This document shows positions 23,905-35,747 of a stretch of 64,000 nt of DNA, piece by piece (position 1 is the first letter of the stretch; every line of letters begins with the position of its first letter). The stretch is from NCBI GenBank assembly GCA_030062745.1, contig CP099846.1, positions 3,348,001 to 3,412,000 of the forward strand, in the 5' to 3' direction. A program made the position numbers and the translations under genes. Source of the stretch: Capitulum mitella. Its lineage: Eukaryota; Arthropoda; Thecostraca; Pollicipedomorpha; Pollicipedidae. The notes beneath the pieces were generated by a model. The model was not told the origin of the DNA, did not search any database, and was given only the letters and a program-made list of their open reading frames with translations.

Positions 23905-24060
23905 AGCCAGGGGGCGGGGGTCCGGGCCCCCATTCCTTAGGCGTGCATTTCTTTTGAAAACCATCGCGCATCGTCTTCCGGACATGCGGATTTCGTATGA
24001 TTTCAGTTCACACTGAGCTCCGTTCCCGTCTGCCCCCCCCCCCCCGTACTGATTCCTACA
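23905..24060 (+). repeat. Dispersed G/C-tract repeat, copy 2
   Basis: Compact copy: cagccagggggcggggg, ccattccttaggc, gaaaaccatcgcgcatcgtc, ttcgtatgatttca, ttcacactgagctccg, then a C-run. The family resembles the many gggcggagccagg-type dispersed repeats but I cannot assign it. Confidence 0.6.
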
Positions 24061-25370
24061 ACACAAAAGGAAGAAATGCAGATTTGTGACAATTAGTAGG
24101 TTGGGAGACACGCTTCGAGAGTTTGCACTTGTTGATATACGTCTAAGTAAGCAGGGAAGACTCATGGTGAATCCACGTCGCCTTTGGTTCTCTCCTCAAC
24201 TTCCGTTGACATGGCCTCTCTCGACCGAGGTCGTAGGATTGCCACCGGTGCTCTTTGATAATCGGACCACGCAAAGATGGACCGGAAAATGGAGTGTCAA
24301 TAGTTTGGACAATTTCAGCAGTTCCTCCGCACGGTCACACGCTGCTAGGGGCATTTGTTACTGGGAATGAGCTCTCCATTGGAAAGAATGTGGTCACACG
24401 ACTACCGTGTCAGAAAGTTGTGCGGGCGGACATGGGACGATTACATTGGGCGAATGAAGACCGCTCGTGCAAGCAGCTTATCCGCGACATCCACTCTCTC
24501 CTTCCCAGCGCCGAAACATTCGTCTGCGTTCCTGTCAGATACAGGATGTCAAAATGGCCGCCGTTATTTACTCACTGCATAACGAAATAACACCGGCGAG
24601 AAGACGGCCTCTGTTTTTGTAGTTCTTACCACCATTTCTGGTGAAGCTGATACTTGATATCACCCACAACAGACTCAGTTCTGGCCGTTTTTACCGTCAT
24701 GTTTTCATTCAAACCACTTGACACTTGATATCCCTCTGTGGAGATACCTGGCCTTGAACAAAGGTGAGCTGCCCCACTTCGATGCATCACAACGGCTCGG
24801 CTGCGTGGATGTTGTGAGGTTATGATAAAAATTTACTGAGGTGTCTTCATTGACTACAGATTCTTCGAAATGTTTCTATTTCGAACGTCTTAGCCCCCAA
24901 AAAGATTTGCTTGGTTTAAAATATACTCCTTTCCAGGCGGTTTTTGTGGCATTTATGGAGTTATCATTGCGCCGAACATTTGTTAAGGTGACTGTAAACG
25001 ATCTGGTATCACAGCTAACTTTTTCAGTAAAATGATCTGCTTTCTGCCAGGCATTTGAGCAATTGCTTTGGAAAGTTTTACTATTTCCACGCGTACGTGT
25101 GGTAACGATTCGGCTTGGTAAATTTGTGCTTGTTTGTCTGTTGTACTTTGAGTACTTGTTGCGTCATTCAGCAAGCAGAACAGTTGTTGCAGGATAGTTA
25201 TTGTAGCAGAATAGTTGCTGGAGCAACGTTATCGCAGAAAATTTAAATCTGATGTTAGGCACATAATTACCATGGTTCCGAGGCAGACATATATAAGTTT
25301 GTTCCTTTGACTGGCTCCGAATTTTGTGCATTCTTCCGACAATTTTCTTGTAAAGAAATGTGGAAGTATT

Positions 25371-25480
25371 GACGTCCCGTACGGCACGATGCTCTCTAAA
25401 AGCAGGGACGTCCTGTACAGTACGGTATTCACGGAAAGGAGAGACGTCCAGTACTGTTCGATACTGTCATTTGATAGACG
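25371..25480. repeat. Degenerate tandem repeat, about 36 bp, three units
   Basis: Units start gacgtcccgtac, gacgtcctgtac and gacgtccagtac at about 25371, 25408 and 25443. Because the period is a multiple of three, the minus strand reads a 12-residue repeat (YWTSLLS, YRTSLLL, YGTSIL), which is probably a by-product. Confidence 0.6.
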
Positions 25481-25929
25481 CAACTGCCAGGCGGCCGTCT
25501 TGATTGACAAAGTTGTCCCAGATTAAATGTCTGTGTCGCTTTCCTCCCCGAAGACTGGCCCCAGCGATATTTCATCTGCAACAACTTTTCTCGTGTCCTG
25601 TGTCAGCTTCGTTTTGCGACGCGCCCGTGCCGCCCATGAGTGCTCAAAAGGGAATTACATGGGCTCAGCTCCAAAGCTTATTAGAGCCGGGTGTGTAAGA
25701 AAATGGTCGGAATAACTGAGTTTCATGATGTTATGAGGTTATTTCTTCTCAACGCAGCCAATTTTCATTCGCGTTCTCTGGGTTTTTGGGGTGTCTGCCG
25801 ATCGGCATTGGCTCAGAGAAGGTTCAAAAAAATCCCGCCCTGTAATTAAGTCTGGACACTGGTGTGCTATATGATTGGGGCAGCATTAGACGTTTGCCGG
25901 GCTCTGTCTGCTTGCATGCAGGTGCCAGT

Positions 25930-26640
25930 GTTGAAAAAATGGCCACCAGATCGTCCCGTCAGATCGACTCTGACGACGGCACGTCGTGTTGTGAACATGA
26001 CCGACACTGGAATATCCCGGCACGACCTCCGGTCTCCGAGTCCGTGGCGTCGATGGGGAGCGACTGCGGGTCGGTTCACCGTCACGCGTGCAGCGGGCGG
26101 CCTCCCGTCGGCCTCGGCTGCCGGCTGCAGTTCAGCTGCAGGCTGCCCCGCCCCGCACCGGCGCCGGCAGGCCGACAAACAAGACCCGCCAGTCGCTGGA
26201 GGAGGCCCGGCCGCGGGCACTTGACGCCGCCGGCCCCTATTAGCTCAATAACGCATCCAAATGAGGCGCCGGCGCCACGCCGCTCGCTGCACGCTCTCCG
26301 CAGCGACGGGGGGAAGGGTCCGACAGGCTCGGGCTCCGGCGCTGAAGACAGTCCACGGCTCCGTGGTAATGACGTCATTAGGGCTGTTTGGGGTGCCATG
26401 GCGGCCTGAATTGGCGGCCGGCGGAGCTGCTTGGCGGGCGCGGTCGTTACGGGCAGTGGCGCCCTCCTCACTTAGTGGTTGGCGACTGCAGAGGGCGGTC
26501 ATCCCGTGTGGGGTGTAATGACGCCTGAGGGGTGTACACCCGCGAACGAGAACGTGGGTGTGCGGGATGACCGCACACCCGCGGGCATCCCGAGTCCCTG
26601 GCGGCTTCGAATTCGGTTCGGTTCCCGTGAGGGTACACCT
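25930..26640. promoter_or_regulatory. CpG-rich stretch with a palindromic CRE, possible promoter region
   Basis: A dense CpG patch about 1 kb upstream of the 77-residue membrane protein gene. It holds TAATGACGTCATTA at 26367-26380, a perfect 14-bp palindrome containing the CREB/ATF site TGACGTCA flanked by TAAT/ATTA homeodomain-type cores. The gene's ATG lies just after a splice acceptor, so a non-coding first exon upstream is expected; this patch is a candidate for it. Confidence 0.3.
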
Positions 26641-27449
26641 TTGATGGCCACAAGGGGTGCGTGTCAAGAGGCAGTCCGTGAGATTACACTGATGCCGCTT
26701 ATTCGTCTGTCGGGGCCTCCGACTTGGCCATCTCCTAGGAATGAGAGACGGGACGGTGCAATAGATCGTTGATTGCTGCTATGTTTGGAACCAGATGTGG
26801 CTGCTGCAGATCAACGCTCCGAGACAATACAGTAGCCTCTACGTTTTCCTCAGCTATCTCTGCACCGTTGCAAACTGCTGCGAAGTTCTCCGGACATTCT
26901 TTCATAACTGAACACTATCAATTTGAACTGATAAGGCTATCGAACTATGCTTGCCTTCAAGGAAGACGCCTTTTTGCGACAATCCCACGTACTTTAGATT
27001 GCTGTAATCTTATTTCCCATTTGTTCGATTTCTTCTGCATGGCCGTTGTCAGTTATCGTCTGTGCCTAATTTCGCAAGCTTAATTGAGTCCAACATGTTG
27101 TTTGTTACGCTACATGTGCTTGGGCCACGCGAGCAATGTAATCATTGTGTTTGTTCTTAAGATATTCTCTGGTACACGTGTCTTTAGGATTGTTTTGACT
27201 CGCTGTAAAGGTCGTTATCATGCAAAAGACATGGCCGCCCCATATGATCGTGAAGTCGGCCTACTGACATGCTCGTTAACTCCAATAACCAACTCATCAT
27301 GCATATGGGATGCTTCGAACAACGATTTGCTTAAACATGTCGCCAGGAAATGAGCTGGCGCTGTAGGCTTTCACCGACCATTTTCGTTTGACGGAAAACC
27401 TCAAGCCTAACGCTGAAACGGTCATAACCTCATGTCCCTATGCTGCAGA

Positions 27450-28165
27450 ATGGGTCACGGTGGAGGATCGGTGGGCTGCGTCTTCTGGGGCCTCATTTGG
27501 CTTCTGATCCTGTTCTTCATCAGCTTCTGCATCGCCGGCTTCTGCGCCGGCTGGTACATCCTCATCCTCCCGCTGACCGTCTGCATCAGTGGACTCACTG
27601 TGAGTGGTGCAGACGTCCGTAGCTGAGTGGTCCGTATTCTATTCGTCAACGATCAGTAAGTGGTGCAGGCGTGAACGCAGTAAAGCAACAGCAGCCCGTT
27701 AGCAAACGTTGCCTCCTCCAAGCAGTCAAATTCGAAGAGTAGCGCAGTTAAATGAAAGGAGCAGCCAAAGTTTGCCAGGAACCCGCCGGTAGGCTGCTGC
27801 CATCTGTCAGCTGGCCGAACCTTTGAATACCAATGGAACTTTTGCGCATATGAAGTGCAATTTTGATACGTATAAGCGTTTCGTTCCTTTCCTCCTCGAG
27901 CGACATCCGAAAATCAAATGTTGATCCATGTCCAGTATGCACACGGAAAATATCTAACCTGACATAAAATTGTGTTTGCCCACGAGAGAAAACCAGTGCG
28001 TTCCTTGAATAATCATGGGCTATTCATTTTCCACTCATCATTGTGGAACCTGATGCACTGTGATCTTCGTGTCGACTGCAGGGTCTGACGGACACGTTGC
28101 TGAGAGGAGTGCAGTTTCCGAAGATCTGCGCCGAAAACATGATGGCCGGGCGACCCCTGTGCTGA
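27450..28165 (+). CDS. Small cysteine-rich membrane protein, 77 aa, two coding exons
   Basis: Exons 27450-27599 (50 codons) and 28082-28165 (27 codons plus TGA) join in phase 0 across a 482-bp intron with gtgagt and ctgcag ends. The ATG sits two bases after an acceptor-like ctgcag (27448), so a 5' untranslated exon probably lies upstream. The product starts MGHGGGSVGC, then has a long hydrophobic stretch (residues 11-46, FWGLIWLLILFFISFCIAG, then CAGWYILILPLTVCI), and ends with a polar tail GLTDTLLRGVQFPKICAENM and GRPLC. Cysteines stand at 10, 27, 32, 45, 66 and 77. The hydrophobic part could cross the membrane once or form a hairpin. The layout (FCAGxYI, PxxxCI, TDxLLxGVQFPxxCAxxM) looks like a conserved small animal protein family of unknown role that I recall only loosely, so I give no symbol. 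Confidence 0.72.
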
Positions 28166-31100
28166 TGGCGCCGCCTGCTGTTTCGTCTGCGCCAGGGGTG
28201 CGTTCCTTGGACGAGACTGACACTGCCGTCTTTATCAGAGCCATTCTCCCCTTGAGGAACAAGCACGAGGCGTATGAATGGACTCATCGCCGCGGAACCG
28301 CGACGCTGAGCGGGCATTCTTCAATTCCTGGAGCGCCCGGGGCGGCATAATTCCAAAAGTGTCAGTACTTCCGATCTGAGCCAAACGCATCTCGGATGGA
28401 GCGATTGCGACCTCCGTGCCGGGTGATGGAGTTGCTTGTTTCATGCGCATCCAGCAATTGCCCCACTTGTTGTCTTCTGCTTTGGAGGATGGCTAGAAAA
28501 GCACTGGTGCGAAGGAGACGTGACAGAATGGATGCATGTTTGTTTATAACGAGTTGGGCCTCATGCCCTTAACTGATAGCCTGATAATTACGTTTTCAGA
28601 AACGCTTTTGTTATATTTCAACTAGAACAAAGGAATAGTTATTGAAAAGGGGATGATGGGACAAACGATCTGTTCAATATATTTAGCATTTTGATGTGTG
28701 TTTATATGACAAGAAGTAGTTGAAATGTTCATAACTGTATCCTGCTTTGTTGAAGTGGTTGATCGTCACTCGTCTGGTAAATGGATGAAGACCACTTATA
28801 CTTTCGCTCATCTGGATATCGTTTCTGGTAAATAGAAATGTTTATGAAATGTCCGTCACTTTTTGTCACAGATGACACAGTAACACTTGTAAAATGGTGT
28901 TTGTTTGGCCTGGAATAATTCATGGGTTAACCTGCCATTGACTGAAAGGAAAATTCTTCCCCGCGCCCCTGTCGAGTTATTTTCGTGATGCCCGGAAAAG
29001 AAACGAAGGCATCCGTTTTTTTATTCAATCCGAACACTGTCAGGGCGCCTCGGACTCATAACTCGCGCTTAGCAATGCCTGTTCCTCGGAGTCCGACCTC
29101 TACCAGATCGCTCAGTTCCAGGTTAACGGGTTAACTGTCAGCGATAGTTTAACGTGCCGACGTGCCGACATCAACAACGTGGTCGAGGGGTACCAACATC
29201 TCCGTCGGTCAGTTGCCCAGTGGGAGAAACGCGAGCACCGAGGCCTCTCGAAACCACTTTGCCAGAGCGGGGAGCGGTGACAGACGCTCCACCAGCTGAC
29301 CCACCGACACGACTTACCGGCATGAAACTCTCAGTTCTCTTGCATCAAACCTGCACGTGTTGGAGCTCAAATTTTTTATCAAGTTCAAGCAGTCTCATGT
29401 TAGAATGACTTTATGAAGCCAAACGTGGCCAAGTTTGCGAATGTTTTCATCTTATTCAAATTCAGTTGCTCGTTGCGTATACAAATGAATTCCAAGATGC
29501 TGGTACGTTTCGATGCGTGTCATGTCATTAGAGGCCAATGCTAACACCCTTGATATATTAGGTCCTCAGAGATAAGAAAAAAATAATCGCATTTATGACT
29601 GAATTATAATGACGTAGATTTCTCATGAGGCACGCATTTTCCGGAACCGTAAAACACAGGGTTATCGAATGGTGTTCGATTAATCGACTTTATGAAATTC
29701 GTGCAGGAGTTTCTGAGATAACACACCTCGGAAAAGATATAGGATAGAATATCCAACTGATTATTATTATTATTGTTTTTTTTTTTTTTTGATTCAGCCA
29801 AGAGGACAACGTGAGTTGAAGATAACACAATGGTAATGTCGATGTGCATGATAAGCTTGAACTATTTGCATTATTTTTTGCTGTGTGCGGATGAAATACA
29901 ACGACATTTTTTCCACCGGTGATCATTTAAAGATACCACATGGCACCTGACCTTGACTTGTGGTCGTATTATTTCCCCAAAGCTTAATTTTCGATGTACT
30001 GAGATCGCATGATGCAGGGCTATGGATTGTCGTATTAATCACTCAGATCATTCCAGTAGTTCGGGAATATCCTGGACGACAGGGTCAGTTTTCGCCCCCT
30101 CACTGAATGCCGTTACGTTAGATACAACACTCAGAGGCGGGTTAGTTTTCTGCTTGAAAAACACGCATCGTTTCGTAGGCAGTCGAATGTTGCTCCGCGA
30201 CTGGTGCTACGCAAGAGACTGACTGATTGACTGACTTATTTATGTGTGCATTGCACTGAAACCAATCCAATAACAAAACATTGTATTTCTCCAGTTATCC
30301 TCCGAGCAGCGCGTGCCGCGACCTTGCCGTCTCTTCGTTTCAGCGTACTCCTTGATGTTGGGCAGGGTCCTCTGTGCAGCGGTTGTCTGTGGATGACGAG
30401 CGCAGCTGGTGACCTGAGCATGGGCGGCGGACTTCAAAAAAACGATTTCTTGTGTCTGATACATACTGTGTCGTTCATTTTCTAAGCAAGACACGCAAGA
30501 CGACGCCCCGGTGACAGCGAAAGTACAGTTAAAGGAAGGTTCCTTTGAATGCTGCCAGCCACCTGCCTAATTTGTTTAATCCACCGAAGCTTATCTCCAT
30601 GCCGAGTCCAGAAATGTAAACAGTGGTGACAAAGGCGCACCAAGTGGTTTCCTGTAACGTTGTTGCTGAGGGCAAATCCAGGCCGAAAATTTGTCCGTCT
30701 GAATGGGTATGCTGCAAATTGGAGCTTCAACTCGGGCAAGTTGTGAAGGCATGGGGCAGAACCCTCTTGTTGCGCCTTGGAGAGGCGATCGAGCTGTGGT
30801 GGCAGCAGCAGGCCATGACCCGCTGACGGCGCTCACAGACGTCGCGGAGATGCAAACCCTCCCTTCAAACGCTGGAGAGATGCAAACCCAGCACTCCGAC
30901 CTATCGGAGATGCCAGCGAACCTCCCTCTCGGACGTCGTACAAACCCTGCACTCGGAGCTCGCATGGATCCAAACCATGTCTCTATGCCTTGAGAAGGTG
31001 CAAGTCTGCGGACGGGCTTTGAAGAGCTGCAAATCCTGCTTCTCGGCATTAAAGGGATGTACACTTTAACTCTCGTCCGTCTCGGGGGGCGGTGGGGGTG

Positions 31101-31343
31101 ATGCAGTCCCCTGAGGTTTTCCGAGAGCAACTTCCGAACGGTCTACTTGAGCCATCTGAGACTTGGTGCACCTTGTGGAGCATCATTTCCGCATCTTATG
31201 GTGGAAAATTTCTCTTTTACGTTCCCATGGTAAGGAACTGTGACGTCATAACGAGAACCATGTCAGCCGTTTTTGCGCGCCGACGCGGCCGGTTTACAAC
31301 GGTCTCAGTTTTGTCTCACTGTAGACGGTTGGAGTGCATAAAT

Positions 31344-31345
<2 letters not shown>

Positions 31346-31394
<49 letters not shown>
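31346..31394. repeat. TA microsatellite
   Basis: About 24 TA units without interruption. Confidence 0.97.
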
Positions 31395-31396
<2 letters not shown>

Positions 31397-32215
31397 ATTG
31401 ACTTCAAATCGTGTGTTCTATACGATTATACAAAAGATCTCATATGCTTACGCTCACGATCGGAATTACCGAGGGTGTAAACTAAGGTCGTGGCCTACGG
31501 CGGGAAACACGTTACTTTCTATCTTTGGGAATGCGATCGGAAATAGTACCCCAAAACAACCTATATATTCAGATTGCTTGAGGTGAAATGAATTTAATGA
31601 TATAAATTTGATGCACTTTATCTTATTTCATCAAAAGAGGGCGCGATGCAGCGAACGTCTGACTTGCTCCGACTGGCGGAGCGGCGTCGGCCGCTCCGAG
31701 TGATGAGTCAACAATACCACGGTATGCCTAAAATTAGATTCTGTGTTGGATATCAGCTCGAAAAAAACGCTTTTAAGGGATCTAAGCAACGATTTTTAGC
31801 TAATTCGAGGTCATTCTACGTCAATGGTTTTACACACCTTGGGGCTAAGATGGCTTTCGATGACTTAAGATGACTTTGATATGCTATTCGACAAAAGTGC
31901 TTGTTGATTGAGATGCTACATTTTACTTCCTCGTCTACTGCAAAAATGCTTCTGCAGCTCCGAAACGCATTTAAGCCGACGATTCCGCATGAAAAGGATT
32001 GACCCAGCATGACCTGGATCGGACTCCGTGGGTAAAATACAATCATGTGATGTGCAGATAAACTCATAATTAATTGATAAACATTGATATCCGTTTCGTC
32101 TCATCATTTATTCTGAGGCGTTTATCTGTGCTTAAACTTGAAAGAGCAACTCTTCCTGCCAATTTTTGACATTTGACTTGACCTGGAAAGTCATCCGCTG
32201 ACCTGACACCTTAAA

Positions 32216-32366
32216 AGCAGATACCAGTCGCGAGACCTCGTCACGCGCAACACGCTGTTGTTTCCGCGACGTTCCCAGAATTTACGGTGTGGAAATGGCC
32301 TGGGGGGTCGTACCAACCCCCCATACGTTCGCATTATGTAGAAGGCCCTATACGGGCGAGGGTTAA
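32216..32366 (+). mobile_element. End of another TTAA element (family D)
   Basis: Ends tacgggcgagggttaa at 32366, preceded by a self-complementary pair ggggggtcgtaccaacccccc at about 32300-32322. The inverse of its end, TTAACCCTCGCCCG, follows the same plan as families A, B and C. Its other end was not found. Confidence 0.45.
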
Positions 32367-33213
32367 ATCGAAACTTCTCAGAAATGCAGACATTGTCGTT
32401 GAACGTCGAACAATGTAGTAATCCCACACAGAGACGCAGAGGACGCGCAAGACTGCTCCTCTTTGTCCTTGCGATCGTGTCTGACATCAATCACTACGAT
32501 GCCATCGGTCTGCTAGTGCAAGCTGTTTTCGCTCACCCATCTTCTACCAGATCAGATAGATCACTCGCGAAAAACGGCGAACAGGAGCAAAGATGGAAGA
32601 ACGGGAGATCGGCAATAAAATATCACGACTGATTTCTTCCACTGCGCAACAAACCAACAAGACGGGCCCTCCCCTCTGCTAATGACCGACCAAAATGCGC
32701 GCGTGCCCTATTGGCCGGCTCGGTCGTCGAATTTGCGATCCCCCCGCGGCTATGACAGTGCGGCGATCGGGACCACGGGCGGAGCCAGGATTTCGCCAAG
32801 TGGGGCGGGGGGGGGGGCAGGACAAACCTAACCCCCATCAGAACCGGAATCTCTTCGGATTTCGGCCACCTGGTTTTCGAGTCCCGAAAAGTCGTATTTA
32901 TTTTGGTTTTTGGTGCGTAAAAAGACGTTTCATTATCAATCCCAAGATGGGAGAACGTCATGTCCCCCCCTTTGGCTACATTTTTATTCCGAACACGGCT
33001 CTCTGCATAATGTCGATAGCCATAGGCTGAGCAACCGACCGAGAGGTGCATAGTAAAATTTATAGCAGTTCTTACCACTTTTACGAGTATTTTTTAACCT
33101 TTCTGAGCGCATTGGCACCAGAGACGCCCTCAGTGTTCCGGGGATCGGGACAAACCGCACTGCCCCATTTCCCTGATCGCGGCGCACTCTTGCACGAATC
33201 AGTTGTCGGTCCG

Positions 33214-33241
33214 TGCCGGTGTTCCCCCAGGAACACCGGCA
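33214..33241. repeat. Perfect inverted repeat, 12-bp arms, 4-nt loop
   Basis: TGCCGGTGTTCC, loop ccca, GGAACACCGGCA. It lies in a G/C-rich patch at 33110-33430 without a supported gene. Confidence 0.8.
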
Positions 33242-33526
33242 TCAGGGGCTCCCGATACCAAGCAGCAGGACGGCGCCGGGGTGGCTGCCGGCTCCAGGAC
33301 GTCCGGGGCCGGACCAGCGGCATGACCGGCAACTCCGTCAGCCAGGAGGTGCTCGACGCGCACCAGTCTACGCATGCCGTCGACCAACGGGCCGGCTCTT
33401 GCCACTACCGTGGCTCGACACCACTTCTGTGACGAGCCCAGTCCCTAATTCCGCAACAGCACCACGTCAACTGGAACAATTTCCAGTGGGACCTTGGAAC
33501 ATTTAGCTCTCTCATTCGAAGCCAGC

Positions 33527-33646
33527 TGCCGTCTTGTAATAAGTCCGTTATGTTCTTTTTTCGCGTGTATGTCGCGCCTGCCCAACATATACGCACCTGC
33601 CAAACACAGACGCGAAAAACATGACGGACTAATTACAAGACAGCAA
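33527..33646. repeat. Imperfect inverted repeat, about 43-bp arms
   Basis: The left arm (tgccgtcttgtaataagtcc, through tttcgcgtgt) is mirrored by cgcgaaaaacatgacggact and aattacaagacagca at 33605-33646 with a few differences and a loop of about 30 bp. It resembles a tiny foldback element. Confidence 0.75.
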
Positions 33647-33780
33647 CTGCCATTATACTGAGGGCATGGGACGACCCACGATGGCTGCCAGTTTTCGAGA
33701 CCGTGTATAGATGCACGAACTTCCCCTTCTTTGAATGAACAAGTCAAGTCTGGTGTAACTCTGGTGCTGGGGTGGGGCGG

Positions 33781-34052
33781 GCTAAAGATGCAGTGAAACG
33801 TGGCAATGGGTACATGGAGGCGCCATTTTTGTGTCTGTCATATTTCAAAGGGATGAAAAAACGTGTGTTTTATGGCTCTTGAGTGTTTAACCCTATTCCC
33901 GGCAGGGGGGGGGAGGAATCCGCCCCCGTGCCGGGAACAGGGTTAAACACTCAAGAGCCATAAAACACACGTTTCTTCATTCCTTTGAAATATGACAGAC
34001 ACAAAAATGGCGCCTCCATGTACCCGTTGCCCCGTTTCACTGCATCTTTAGC
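33781..34052. repeat. Near-perfect palindrome, 124-bp arms, 24-bp centre
   Basis: 33781-33904 matches the reverse complement of 33929-34052 with about five mismatches. The arms contain 106 bp of flanking DNA plus the first 18 bp of a family A element (TTAACCCTATTCCCGGCA); the centre is the G/C tract of that element end. The body of copy A3 continues directly after the right arm at 34053. Confidence 0.93.
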
Positions 34053-35219
34053 CTGCCAATTCTAGGCTTTTTAGCGCAGCTTCACGAAACTTGGTGAATT
34101 TTCCTAGCTATTCTTTCTACGTGCTGTGACAAAATTTCGAAATTCTACTTTGCTCAGGGGCGGAGCCAGGCAACGTTTTTGGGAGGCACCTCATGCCATT
34201 TTTGGCCATGTTCAGGGTAAAAGGAAAATGGCTGTCAAAAACAGAGTTCTGAATGAAGCTAGAACTTAAAACTTTATATGGATGTATAGCTAAATAGAAG
34301 GGCAATGTGCAGATGTAATTTTGATTATCTGAGGTCATTTTACAAGGTCAGGTCAAGGTCAAAAGTCAAAATTTGTTTTTTTCGCAATAATTTCGGCGCC
34401 GTTCTTTCAAATGCCAAACCCGGAATATTTATGACGTAGAAGGGTGCCTTCTACTTGTGTACCAAGTTTCAGCTTGATATCGGGTCGGGTCACGGAGCTA
34501 TGACCTAAAATGTCCGTGCGCGTACCCTATATCGCAATAACCATAAAATAAAATGTTTGAAATAGAGTGAATTCAAATGATTGAAAACGTTTGCAAATAA
34601 CATTAAATGCACACAAGATCATTCCAAGTGACCCCAAGGTCACTGGAGGTCATTTAAGGTCAAAGGTCGCAAGTTGATCTGAGAAACGTGTGACCATGAT
34701 AGTTCCCCCTTTTTCAGGTTCCTGGCACCGCCTATGCTGACATTATACAAACATTGTAATGCGATTTGTACTTCTTTAGTATAACATGACTAGCAGAAGC
34801 CAAAAAGGGTGTTAACCTCTTTTGTTCATCCAGTTGTTAGAAAACTAATCCTCCTATTTTTGAAACCCTGTGAACGCCCATGAATTTTCTCAAAATTTCA
34901 GATTTGCGGACCCATGGTAAAAGCCCTATTCATAATCTCTCGATTCATGCCAGTTTCTTTGAAATCGGTCTATAAACAAAGGAGTTATAAGAAGTCCAAA
35001 AGTACCCCCATTTTGACATTTTTGCCCTCCTGTATGCACAAATTTCAAAATTGTGAGAATTTCTTTTGATAAAATGTAGTTCACGCCACAGCAAATCGAT
35101 TGCCTTTTGTTGCGATAAAATCGGACGAGTAGTTCTCAAGATCTCGAGGGGGGGGGCCGAATCCGCCACCCCCTGCCGGGAATCGACCATACCGTCTAGC
35201 TCTCCGGGAATAGGGTTAA
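33887..35219 (+). mobile_element. Family A element, copy A3, left end rebuilt by an inverted duplication
   Basis: The left TTAACCC end is at 33887 and the right end GGAATAGGGTTAA at 35219. The body from 34053 (tgccaattctaggctttt) matches family A in order, but the normal 40 or so bases after the left G/C tract are replaced by an inverted copy of the left flank. It shares subfamily-2 bases with A4 and A5 (ggatgtatagc, gattgaaaacg, ccaagtgacc). Its right TTAA (35216-35219) is also the terminal TTAA of a family B piece. Confidence 0.85.
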
Positions 35220-35745
35220 AACGCGCCGCGGAAGCAGGCTTTGCGCTAACGCACATTGATGGGCAGTTTTGTGTTCCCCTCCGATTTCAGAAATGGAAAA
35301 AGCTACAGACATGAAATTTTAAGGGTAGGTTGAGTCATGAGAAGACACCTTGTGTGCATTCTTCAAGACTAGGCTTATATCTTCAAGGTCAAATGAGGCC
35401 AAAAAAACAACTTTGGGCACTCCTCGGTCCATACAGGTCCTTTCGTACAGTGTTAGTGGAAAAGGGAAAAGGGCGCGTGTTAGAGCGTTAAAACGTGGAA
35501 TACAATTTCCATTAATTTTATGTCTCAGTGAATATTTTTGGTCGAGGTCATGTTAGATCAATGACCAATTACGTCATTATTTATCTTTGCAGATCAGATT
35601 TCGAGCAACGCGGGATACTGGTGCAGCTTGAATGTAAACAAGGGCGCTGAACGCATCATTTAGCGTACTTTTGAGAAAAGCGACATCGGTGCATTTGGGC
35701 ACCTTCAGCGTTCACTAATCTCCGAAAAGTCAAATGAAATGGGGC
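35216..35745 (-). mobile_element. Family B partial copy B4, abutting A3
   Basis: The sequence from TTAA at 35216 follows the reverse of the right half of B1: gctaacgcaca, catgaaatttta, cttcaaggtcaaa, aaaagggaaaagggcg, cgtggaatac.., gcagatcagattt.gagcaac.cgggat, then ttcagcgttca. It stops near 35745, where a 16-bp minisatellite takes over. Confidence 0.7.
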
Positions 35746-35747
35746 GT

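Larger units (their letters stand above)
16580..27448. other. Long interval without a supported gene; several CpG-rich patches
   Basis: G/C- and CpG-rich patches lie at about 17240-17480, 18060-18780, 20180-21000, 21780-22000 and 25930-26640. Many long overlapping frames there are side effects of composition. One possible 5' exon is 18293-18423, where an ATG-led frame (MRVPSLRRAPAAALRG) runs to a donor-like ggtgag, but no matching downstream exon was found. Related dispersed repeats occur at about 17060-17550 and 23905-24060. A TA patch lies near 17797-17860 and a TTTA-type patch near 23115-23150. Confidence 0.4.
28166..33213. other. Non-coding stretch, unassigned, with minor repeats
   Basis: No supported exon after the stop of the membrane protein gene and no clear AATAAA close to it. 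It contains a poly-T run at about 29777-29790, a degenerate tandem repeat at about 30840-31000 built on gagatgcaaaccc, a TA microsatellite at 31346-31394 and the end of a TTAA element at about 32216-32366. Confidence 0.4.

Noticed and set aside
25864-26409. 181-residue plus frame and its overlaps
   Set aside because: Overlapping frames in a CpG-rich patch with mixed, repeat-free but unstructured composition; the patch is better read as regulatory.
30591-31130. 179-residue minus frame
   Set aside because: It crosses a degenerate tandem repeat (gagatgcaaaccc units) and shows no protein family traits.
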